Shown one piece after another: positions 1-4,622 of a stretch of DNA of 5,823 nt (the stretch's first letter is position 1; the number at the start of each line of letters is the position of its first letter). Source of the stretch: JBHICC01 sp046759385 (GTDB taxonomy: Bacteria; Pseudomonadota; Gammaproteobacteria; Acidiferrobacterales; SPGG2); NCBI GenBank assembly GCA_046759385.1, contig JBHICC010000078.1, forward strand, positions 1 to 5,823. The letters are read 5' to 3'. The notes beneath the pieces were generated by a model that saw nothing but the letters and a program-made list of their open reading frames with translations, searched no databases and was not told the origin of the DNA. A program made the translations under genes and the position numbers.

Positions 1-69
1 GGCAGAATCTATGAAGCCGGTTACGCGAGATTTTTCTCTGGTGATTACTCAGTGAAAACGGGAATTTAA
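1..69 (+). CDS. Possible C-terminal end of an outer-membrane protein, alginate-export-like (partial)
   Basis: Frame 1 is open from the window edge to a TAA at 67-69 and gives 22 residues. They include EAGYARFFSGDY, which resembles the aromatic-rich beta-strand near the C-terminus of alginate-export-family outer-membrane barrels, as I remember that family. If so, the gene runs rightward and converges with the sensor kinase gene, whose stop is at 101-103. In that family the motif is usually followed by about 20 more residues ending in an aromatic, and these are missing here, so the end may be truncated. Frame 2 is also open, for 17 codons, so the assignment rests on motif resemblance alone. Confidence 0.35.
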   Translation, partial: GRIYEAGYARFFSGDYSVKTGI

Positions 70-100
70 AGGACTGGCACGTACGCCGCACACTGCTGTT

Positions 101-1369
101 TCAAGAGCCTGCCGGGCGTCCGGTGCGCAGTTCCACTTCAAAACACGTGCCGCCACCCTTGCGCGGTACGCAGCGCACCTCACCACCGTGGTGACGGGCG
201 ATCTGACGCACGAGTGCGAGGCCGAGACCGATACCACCGTCGCTCAACTCACGCACGTCGGCCGGACGGTAAAAGGGCTCGAAGATGCGCTCCCGCTCCG
301 CTTCGTGCACGCCCGGTCCGCGGTCGGCGACCACTAGCTTTACGGCTGATTCATTCAAGCGCTCCAATGTTGCGTCGATGGGGGTGCCCCGGCCGTGGCG
401 GCGCGCATTTTCAAACAAGTTTCTGACTAGCCGGCGAAGCATGCGGCCATCGCCTTTAACGTTCAGCGGGACGCCGCCGACGTTGGCATCCACGCGCGCG
501 CCTTCCTCCGCCAGCACCGCGAGTAGATCGACATCGTCAGAGTGCTCGAGCTCGTCGATCGCTTCCAGTCGGCTTGCGAGCAGGAGTTCATCGATGAGTT
601 GGTCGAATTCAGCGATGTCCCGGGCGACGCTATCGCGTAGCTCGGGTCGTTCTTCGGCGGCGAGCAGCTCGATGGCCATCCGGATGCGGGTGAGCGGCGT
701 GCGCAGTTCGTGGGAAGCGCTTGCCAACATCATCTGTTTAGCGTTCACAAGGCGCTCGATGCGCGTGGCGGCACGGTTGAAGCTCTGTGCGAGGTCGGCG
801 ACTTCGTCGCTACCTTCCACCTCGACACGGGCCGTGAGATCGCCGGCTCCAAGCTCGTCCACCCGCGCCTGCAGGCGTTCGAGCCGGCGGGTGATGCGCC
901 GCACGACGGGATAGGCACCGATGGCGATGGCGATGCCCAGCAGGCCCAAGGTCCACAACAAGTATACGCGCCGATGATGATGGCGCACGGTCAGCCAGCG
1001 GCCGTCGGGAAGGCGCAAGGCGAACGTGGGTCCTTTACGGCCGCCTCGTACCCAGCCGCTTTGTGTCCGCTTGACGTCCACCGCCGTAAGCGGCTCGCCA
1101 GCGGCTGCCAATAGTGTACCGTTCGCATCGGCAACCGCGAGGTCCGCACCGAACTGTTCGGCAAGCCGGTCGAGTGCGGATTGCAGCTCGGCGACCGGCC
1201 GATCCGGACGCGGTAACATTTCGCTGAGCAGGGCAGCGGCCCCTTCGAATACGCGCTGATGTTCTTCATCCTGGGGCAGCAGGAACCAGGCAATAGCGGC
1301 GAGCACGCCGAACAAAACGATAATGCCGACAAAGGCGAGATAGATCTGCAGATAGAGCTTGCGCATCAC
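101..1369 (-). CDS. HAMP-domain sensor histidine kinase, CpxA/RstB-like
   Basis: Inner-membrane sensor kinase of the EnvZ/CpxA/RstB type that autophosphorylates on His and passes phosphate to the adjacent OmpR-family regulator. It has TM1 (about residues 8-31), a periplasmic sensor loop of about 105 residues, TM2 (about 136-155), a HAMP domain (about 157-209) and an H-box ASASHELRTPLTR with phospho-accepting H220. The catalytic domain has an N-box (LVRNLFENARRHG, about 314-326), a G1/F-box (DRGPGV...FEPFYR) and a G2 box (GGIGLGLALV, about 378-387), so all motifs needed for activity are present. The start reads GTG-ATG: GTG at 1369 gives a 4-nt GTGA overlap with the regulator stop and has AGGA 9 nt upstream, while ATG at 1366 gives a TGATG junction and a protein one residue shorter. 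Either way the two genes are translationally coupled. The ligand cannot be read from the sequence, but the locus suggests envelope or metal stress. Confidence 0.95.
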   Translation of the reverse strand: MMRKLYLQIYLAFVGIIVLFGVLAAIAWFLLPQDEEHQRVFEGAAALLSEMLPRPDRPVAELQSALDRLAEQFGADLAVADANGTLLAAAGEPLTAVDVKRTQSGWVRGGRKGPTFALRLPDGRWLTVRHHHRRVYLLWTLGLLGIAIAIGAYPVVRRITRRLERLQARVDELGAGDLTARVEVEGSDEVADLAQSFNRAATRIERLVNAKQMMLASASHELRTPLTRIRMAIELLAAEERPELRDSVARDIAEFDQLIDELLLASRLEAIDELEHSDDVDLLAVLAEEGARVDANVGGVPLNVKGDGRMLRRLVRNLFENARRHGRGTPIDATLERLNESAVKLVVADRGPGVHEAERERIFEPFYRPADVRELSDGGIGLGLALVRQIARHHGGEVRCVPRKGGGTCFEVELRTGRPAGS

Positions 1370-2073
1370 GCCCCCCGGTCCTCGTCCTGGCTCTTGGCGA
1401 ACACGTAGCCTGCGCCGCGTACCGTGATGATCCGGCGTGGGTGTTTCGGGTCGTCCTCGATCGCGGCGCGGATGCGCGAGATGTGCACGTCGACGCTGCG
1501 GTCGAACGCTTCCAGGTCCTCACCACGCACGCGATCCATGAGTGCCTCGCGCGACATGACACGGCCGACATTGGCGGCGAACGCGCACAACAGCTCGAAC
1601 TGATAACTGGTTAGCGGCCGTGGTTCACCCTCCACGCGCACGACGCGCGCGTCCCGATCGATCTCGAGCCGGCCAAAACGCAGAGTTGTGGTGCGCCCTG
1701 AGGCGGGCGTACCGCGGCGACGCAGGATCGCACGAAGTCGCGCGAGGAGCTCGCGGGGATTGAAGGGTTTGGGCAGATAGTCGTCGGCGCCAAGCTCGAG
1801 TCCGACGATGCGATCCGTCTCATCGCCGCGCGCCGTAAGCATCAAAATGGGAACATCGAACTCGGCGCGAACGCGACGGCATACTTCGAAGCCGTCGAGA
1901 TCCGGGAGCATCACATCGAGGATAAGCGCATCGAAGGGTTGCTGGCGCAAGAGCCTGAGGCCCTCAGTGGCGTTGGGGCGGGCCGTCACGTCAAGGCCGC
2001 GCGCGTCCAGGTACTCGGCCACCATTGCGGAGAGATCTTCATCATCTTCGATCATCAGGATCCGCTCAGCCAC
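1366..2073 (-). CDS. OmpR-family response regulator, CpxR/RstA-like
   Basis: Cytoplasmic DNA-binding response regulator of 235 residues. The N-terminal receiver domain (about 3-118) has the acidic pocket E9/D10/D11, phospho-acceptor D53 in LILDVMLPD, T80 and K102 in the LPKPF motif. The C-terminal OmpR winged helix (about 131-227) has LTSYQFELL, the recognition-helix region DRSVDVHISRIR and the wing RGAGYVF. I chose GTG at 2073 because the receiver fold begins directly with AERILMIEDD and an AGGGG lies 8 nt upstream; a longer in-frame ATG at 2121 would add 16 residues unlike a receiver and lacks that support. It is followed immediately by its sensor kinase with a 4-nt overlap. Its likely regulon includes the Spy-like gene at 3299, which has a Cpx-box-like repeat upstream. 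The exact orthology (CpxR, RstA or another) is not settled. Confidence 0.95.
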   Translation of the reverse strand: MAERILMIEDDEDLSAMVAEYLDARGLDVTARPNATEGLRLLRQQPFDALILDVMLPDLDGFEVCRRVRAEFDVPILMLTARGDETDRIVGLELGADDYLPKPFNPRELLARLRAILRRRGTPASGRTTTLRFGRLEIDRDARVVRVEGEPRPLTSYQFELLCAFAANVGRVMSREALMDRVRGEDLEAFDRSVDVHISRIRAAIEDDPKHPRRIITVRGAGYVFAKSQDEDRGA

Positions 2074-2127
2074 GTGGTTCGCCCCTAGTAAAGTCAATGG
2101 CCGGTGCGCGCGAGCGCACACAGCTTC

Positions 2128-2133
2128 ATTCTA
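2128..2133 (-). promoter_or_regulatory. Possible -10 element for the response regulator-kinase operon
   Basis: The 121-bp gap between the methyltransferase stop and the regulator start holds one good -10 match on the minus strand, TAGAAT, about 55 nt upstream of the GTG start. No convincing -35 lies 16-18 bp further upstream (the hexamer there is ACCCAA), which would fit an activator-dependent promoter. No intrinsic terminator is evident in the gap, so read-through from the upstream genes is equally possible. Confidence 0.3.
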
Positions 2134-2194
2134 CTCGCTCGCCGCCGTTTTGGGTCGCGAGGGCACCTCTTGTGGCGCGTCTGTATGGCTCGAT

Positions 2195-2665
2195 TCATAT
2201 CCAGCGACGAACTCTGGTCTTATACACGAGATACTCCTCTCCAAACTTGCGCTCGAGGTACGCTTCTTCGGGTCTTACGACACCGAACTCGATCACGAGC
2301 ACGACTGGAATAAACAGCAGAAATATCCAAAGCGAGTTTATGACTGAAGCAAGCCCAAAATAAAGAAGAGAAAGCGACAAATAGGACGGATTGCGGCTGA
2401 TCTTATATGCACCGTCGGTCGCGATCGCCGTCGTAGGCTTGCGAACATCAAGCGTCGTTTTTGCTCGACCCAGCGCACGCACAGCTGATATCGCCAGGGG
2501 AATAGAAGCAAGTATTAGCGCTCCACCGACCCATTTCTCCAGACTTTGCGGAAGCAAGTGAATCGGCACAACGAGATGGATCAATAATCCGACAGCGAAA
2601 CCGGTTAGAAATACCAGCGGCGGTATGGCGATTACATCTGCTTTGTCGGGAGCGGGGCTTTGCAC
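2195..2665 (-). CDS. Isoprenylcysteine carboxyl methyltransferase-like membrane protein
   Basis: Small integral membrane protein of 156 residues in the ICMT/PEMT-like family of SAM-dependent methyltransferases, which methylate lipids or isoprenoid-linked substrates at the membrane. Hydrophobic segments lie at about 11-33, 45-62 and 97-130. Family motifs are DGAYKISRNPSYL (84-96), the RPEE box (131-134) and FGEEYLVYKTRVRRW (141-155), which in this family form the cofactor site. The length is normal for the bacterial members. The start is GTG at 2665, with AGGAG 7 nt upstream. Bacteria do not generally prenylate CAAX proteins, so the substrate is unknown. It sits between the Spy-like gene and the two-component genes on the same strand, and its GC content looks lower by eye than that of the regulator-kinase pair, suggesting that it may have been inserted between them. 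Confidence 0.85.
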   Translation of the reverse strand: MQSPAPDKADVIAIPPLVFLTGFAVGLLIHLVVPIHLLPQSLEKWVGGALILASIPLAISAVRALGRAKTTLDVRKPTTAIATDGAYKISRNPSYLSLSLLYFGLASVINSLWIFLLFIPVVLVIEFGVVRPEEAYLERKFGEEYLVYKTRVRRWI

Positions 2666-2707
2666 CGGAATTCTCCTAGGAAGAGACGTAGATTACGGAA
2701 CAGAAGA

Positions 2708-2754
2708 GGGCTTTCGAATTGCCAAAACACAAAGCCCAAACAATTCGAAGCCCC
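2708..2754 (-). terminator. Inverted repeat downstream of the Spy-like gene, possible terminator or attenuator
   Basis: GGGCTTTCGAATTG (2708-2721) and CAATTCGAAGCCC (2741-2753) form a long stem with a one-base bulge around a 19-nt loop. On the minus strand it starts about 25 nt after the Spy-like stop, and its 3' arm is followed by TCTTCTGTT, a weak T-rich tail. It may be a leaky terminator between the Spy-like gene and the methyltransferase gene. The loop also contains AAAGCCC (2731-2737), which can pair instead with GGGCTTT (2708-2714), giving two exclusive folds. Confidence 0.5.
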
Positions 2755-2777
2755 CGGGGATTGAGTTTGCTGCGACC

Positions 2778-3299
2778 TCAGTGGCGATAGCGTTCGGCTA
2801 GCGCGATCAGCTCCGTACGCTGCTCCGGCGTCAAGACCTCGGCTGCATCGGCAATGGCCTGTACCACACGGCTCGATACTGCATCGGCCCGTTGTAGTCC
2901 GGTGCTACGGATCTGCTCAAGCGCCGCGCGGTCGATGATAGGCTGGCCAAAGACATCGCGAAAGGCCTGATGGCTAGTCCGATGTTCCGCGATAGCCGGT
3001 TGCAGGTCATTGAACGCATCCCTGACGATCATTTTCACCTGCTCGCGCTGCGCTTCGCTCGCATCGACGCGGCTCAAGGTCCAGTCAATCGCGAACTCGG
3101 CCCGCTCCATGGCGACGGCAGGGTCATGCATACCGTGGCGGAAGTGCCCACCGTGGTTGAGGGAGTAAGCGCTAATAGTGATCAAGAGAATACCGCTCAG
3201 CAAACCACCGACTAGCAGGCCGGTGAAAAACCCGTGGCGCGAGCGCCGCGTTTCCCTGTGCTTCGTGCGTTCCGATTTAACAGTGTCTTGGTTGCTCAT
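2778..3299 (-). CDS. Spy/CpxP-like periplasmic stress protein (heavy-metal-sensor family), membrane-anchored
   Basis: Protein of 173 residues related to the Spy/CpxP/ZraP/CnrX group of periplasmic helical chaperones and metal sensors. A basic N-terminus (1-22) is followed by a hydrophobic segment (about 23-46) that looks like an uncleaved signal anchor, so the rest would face the periplasm. The body is mostly alpha-helical and contains the family's LTxxQ-type motif as LTPEQR (156-161), with a looser counterpart, VDASEAQREQV, at about 78-88. Four histidines (H49, H52, H55, H58) plus M57 follow the anchor directly and could bind Zn, Cu or Ni. ATG at 3299 is preceded by AAGGAG with 6-nt spacing. 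In Cpx, Zra and Cnr systems, proteins of this group dampen or tune the sensor kinase, and a CpxA/CpxR-like pair lies two genes downstream. The role as its partner is inferred from family and position. Confidence 0.85.
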   Translation of the reverse strand: MSNQDTVKSERTKHRETRRSRHGFFTGLLVGGLLSGILLITISAYSLNHGGHFRHGMHDPAVAMERAEFAIDWTLSRVDASEAQREQVKMIVRDAFNDLQPAIAEHRTSHQAFRDVFGQPIIDRAALEQIRSTGLQRADAVSSRVVQAIADAAEVLTPEQRTELIALAERYRH

Positions 3300-3354
3300 G
3301 GTTTCGCTCCTTTAATTTAATTGCCGATATCGTCGCTCAGCTGCGACGCACGTA

Positions 3355-3360
3355 ATACTA
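3355..3360 (-). promoter_or_regulatory. Possible -10 element of the Spy-like gene promoter
   Basis: TAGTAT on the minus strand, 55 nt upstream of the ATG. The sequence 17 bp further upstream (AAACGG) is a very poor -35. A weak -35 together with a Cpx-box-like repeat centred about 50 bp upstream of the implied start point is the usual design of a promoter activated by an OmpR-family regulator. Confidence 0.4.
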
Positions 3361-3392
3361 GGAGCGCCGGGTTTCTGCCGTTTGTCGCGAAT

Positions 3393-3407
3393 GTAAAGTT
3401 TTGTTAA
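3393..3407. promoter_or_regulatory. Cpx-box-like tandem repeat (GTAAA-N5-GTTAA)
   Basis: GTAAA (3393-3397) and GTTAA (3403-3407) are separated by GTTTT, so the half-sites repeat every 10 bp. The E. coli CpxR box is GTAAA-N5-GTAAA, so this differs at one base. It lies about 95-110 bp upstream of the Spy-like start, centred near -52 from the inferred transcription start. The regulator at 1366-2073 is the obvious candidate to bind. On the other strand it sits just upstream of a TAGAAT (3419-3424) and could serve a rightward promoter too. Confidence 0.45.
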
Positions 3408-3423
3408 GCGACGAAGAGTAGAA

Positions 3424-3437
3424 TGTCACCCGTGACA
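3424..3437. repeat. 14-bp inverted repeat
   Basis: TGTCAC and GTGACA are separated by CC. It lies just downstream of a TAGAAT hexamer (3419-3424) that could act as a rightward -10, so it may be a small operator or the first hairpin of a leader RNA. No known regulator is recognised for it. Confidence 0.35.
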
Positions 3438-3469
3438 GGTTTCAAGTTCAAACGTGAAGGGAGGTGCTA

Positions 3470-3541
3470 GTGCCCCGTGAATCATCACGGACATGCTCGT
3501 GGCGCAGAGAGCCGGGCCTGTCGCTGGATGGATGTCCGTGA
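3470..3541 (+). CDS. Possible 23-residue small ORF with strong Shine-Dalgarno
   Basis: GTG at 3470 opens a 23-codon frame ending in TGA at 3539-3541. It is preceded by AAGGGAGGTG, nearly the full anti-Shine-Dalgarno complement, with 5-nt spacing, much better than most ribosome sites in this window. The peptide is polar and basic (it begins PRESSRTCSWRRE) with no membrane segment and no family I recognise. The frame covers the competing hairpins at 3475-3542, so it could be a leader peptide whose translation sets RNA folding. It could also be a chance frame or a remnant of a lost gene. Confidence 0.3.
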   Translation: MPRESSRTCSWRREPGLSLDGCP

Positions 3542-3542
3542 T
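3475..3542 (+). other. Competing hairpins, possible structured RNA or leader
   Basis: CCGTGA (3475-3480) pairs with TCACGG (3485-3490) across a 4-nt loop. The same right arm, extended to ATCACGGACAT (3484-3494), can instead form a perfect 11-bp stem with ATGTCCGTGAT (3532-3542) around a 37-nt loop. The two folds exclude each other, as in attenuators and riboswitch-like leaders. No known RNA family is recognised, and the strand is uncertain. Confidence 0.35.
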
Positions 3543-3570
3543 TATGATCGGCAAGTTCTGCTGATTCGTT

Positions 3571-3588
3571 CAAAGCTTGTTAGCTTTG
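3571..3588 (+). terminator. Short hairpin with T-rich tail, possible weak terminator
   Basis: CAAAGCT and AGCTTTG form a perfect 7-bp stem with a TGTT loop, followed on the plus strand by CATTGTTGTTTGG. It could end a rightward transcript from the 3420-3545 region before the AbiE promoters begin. The stem is short and the tail is not a clean T-run, so this is tentative. Confidence 0.3.
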
Positions 3589-3625
3589 CATTGTTGTTTG
3601 GCTAGGTATATATACATAGCCAAAC
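3586..3625 (+). promoter_or_regulatory. Upstream promoter-operator with 30-bp palindrome (P1)
   Basis: A 30-bp palindrome spans 3596-3625, with arms GTTTGGCTAGGTATA and TATACATAGCCAAAC and only one mismatched pair (3605/3616). Its core AGGTATATATAC is shared with the second palindrome at 3718-3747. TTGCAT (3586-3591) lies 17 bp upstream of TATATA (3609-3614), giving a sigma70-type promoter whose -10 lies inside the palindrome. By analogy with AbiEi autorepression at paired inverted repeats, it is a candidate operator for the AbiEi-like protein. A transcript from here would carry a leader of about 130 nt before the antitoxin gene. Confidence 0.6.
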
Positions 3626-3651
3626 GGCCAATTGTTGGAGCGAGAGTGTGT

Positions 3652-3665
3652 TATTCATATGAATA
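3652..3665. repeat. 14-bp perfect palindrome between the two large ones
   Basis: TATTCAT and ATGAATA form a perfect 14-bp palindrome between P1 and P2. The ATG in it starts a 12-codon frame ending at 3697 with no well-placed Shine-Dalgarno, so I do not call a gene there. It could be a third, unrelated binding site or chance in AT-rich DNA. Confidence 0.3.
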
Positions 3666-3707
3666 TCAGTATCCACAGCCTCAAGGTAAGACGATGAGAC
3701 ACGAGTG

Positions 3708-3747
3708 TTGACATAGGACTTGAGAAGGTATATATACCTTCTCAAGT
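3708..3747 (+). promoter_or_regulatory. Antitoxin promoter-operator with perfect 30-bp palindrome (P2)
   Basis: A perfect 30-bp palindrome (3718-3747) has the half-site ACTTGAGAAGGTATA. A consensus -35 TTGACA (3708-3713) is followed after 17 bp by TATATA (3731-3736) in the palindrome centre. As in P1, the -35 begins exactly 10 bp before the palindrome. The predicted transcription start (about 3743) is only some 7 nt before the ATG at 3750, so the mRNA would be almost leaderless. A protein bound to the palindrome would cover the -10 and the start point, as expected for autorepression. Confidence 0.7.
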
Positions 3748-3749
3748 GC

Positions 3750-4622
3750 ATGCCTACGCGTCTCCAAATTGCTCTACCCGACATTCGCGCTCTGTTCGAC
3801 CAAAACGAGCAAGTAGTCTACCGCGAGTCCGACATCGCGCACCTCCTCGCTGCAGAAAAACGGGGGTGGAGGCTAGCCAAAAACACCACGGCACAATCCT
3901 TCATAAAGGACCTACTCCATAAGACAAAACTCAAAAAAATCGAACTCACGTCAAACGGGTACAGCAAAATAACACGCTATGTTTGGCGCATGGCGACACC
4001 CTATCAAATAGGGCTCTCCCTTAAAACTGATTCTTACCTGTCTCATGGTACCGCCGTATTTCTACATGGGCTGAATGATCAAATACCGAAGACTATATAC
4101 GTGAACAAAGAACAGAGTCCTAAACCTGTTTCGTCCGCCCCTCTTACTCAAGAGAGTATCAAAAGGGCCTTTGCTAACCGGCAAAGAACATCCCGATATA
4201 TTTTTTCATACGACGAACACCGTTACGTATTACTCAGTGGAAAGCACACCGAACGTCTGGAAGTTGCCGAAGTTACAGGTCCTTCTGGAGAGCTCCTTGA
4301 CGCGACAAAGATAGAGCGGACTCTTGTCGACATTACCGTCCGCCCAAGTTACGCAGGTGGAGTCTATCAGGTACTCGCGGCCTATGAGGGTGCAAAGGAC
4401 CGAGTCTCGATTAATACTCTCATCGCAGTCCTAAGACAGCTCGACTACAAATACCCTTATCATCAAGCAATCGGTTTTTACATGAAAAGAGCAGGCTACA
4501 GTAGGGATAAAATCGCTCGTCTAAGAAAATTTGGGCTTAGATTTGACTTTTACCTCGATTACAGTATGTCAAACGTGGCTTATGATGAAGAGTGGAGATT
4601 ATTCTACCCAAAGGGGCTTTAG
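3750..4622 (+). CDS. AbiEi-like antitoxin/transcriptional repressor (type IV toxin-antitoxin)
   Basis: Protein of 290 residues resembling AbiEi-family antitoxins. Residues about 10-78 look like a winged helix-turn-helix (DIRALF...VVYRESDIAHLL...). Next comes YLSHGTAVFLHGLNDQIPKTIYV (96-118), the family's 'SH.TAL.LHGL....P..I.V' block. ATKIERTLVDITVRPSYAGGVYQVL (185-209) matches the 'ERTLVD...P...GG...V' motif of the C-terminal antitoxin domain. In AbiE systems this protein neutralises the AbiEii nucleotidyltransferase and represses its own promoter at inverted repeats. I chose ATG at 3750; a TTG at 3720 is in frame but lies inside the palindrome. No Shine-Dalgarno lies between the palindrome and the ATG, consistent with leaderless translation from P2. 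The gene converges on the toxin gene and overlaps its 3' end by 24 nt instead of preceding it in an operon. GC content is clearly lower than in the kinase-regulator genes, suggesting transfer. Confidence 0.8.
   Translation: MPTRLQIALPDIRALFDQNEQVVYRESDIAHLLAAEKRGWRLAKNTTAQSFIKDLLHKTKLKKIELTSNGYSKITRYVWRMATPYQIGLSLKTDSYLSHGTAVFLHGLNDQIPKTIYVNKEQSPKPVSSAPLTQESIKRAFANRQRTSRYIFSYDEHRYVLLSGKHTERLEVAEVTGPSGELLDATKIERTLVDITVRPSYAGGVYQVLAAYEGAKDRVSINTLIAVLRQLDYKYPYHQAIGFYMKRAGYSRDKIARLRKFGLRFDFYLDYSMSNVAYDEEWRLFYPKGL
4599..4622. other. Tail-to-tail 24-nt overlap of antitoxin and toxin genes
   Basis: The antitoxin stop TAG (4620-4622, plus) and the toxin stop TAA (4601-4599, minus) lie within each other's coding ends. 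The same 24 bases encode the last seven antitoxin residues (LFYPKGL) and the last seven toxin residues from an L codon at the junction to WVE. No terminator separates the genes, so each transcript should run antisense into the other unless Rho stops it. Confidence 0.85.

Noticed and set aside
285..914. Plus-strand 209-codon open frame opposite the kinase gene, with smaller ones at 710-1114 and 1026-1259
   Set aside because: Serine- and arginine-rich translations antisense to a well-supported histidine kinase; typical shadows of GC-rich coding DNA.
1808..2347. Plus-strand 179-codon open frame across the regulator and methyltransferase genes
   Set aside because: Antisense to two recognised genes, low-complexity start, no family resemblance and no Shine-Dalgarno seen.
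3659..3697. 12-codon frame starting in the small palindrome between P1 and P2
   Set aside because: Too short and without a properly spaced Shine-Dalgarno.
3720..3749. TTG start extending the antitoxin by ten residues
   Set aside because: The added residues come entirely from the palindrome and the implied promoter would start transcription inside them; ATG at 3750 is simpler.
3602..3784. Minus-strand 60-codon frame running through both palindromes
   Set aside because: It arises from the palindromes themselves and has no ribosome site or family resemblance.
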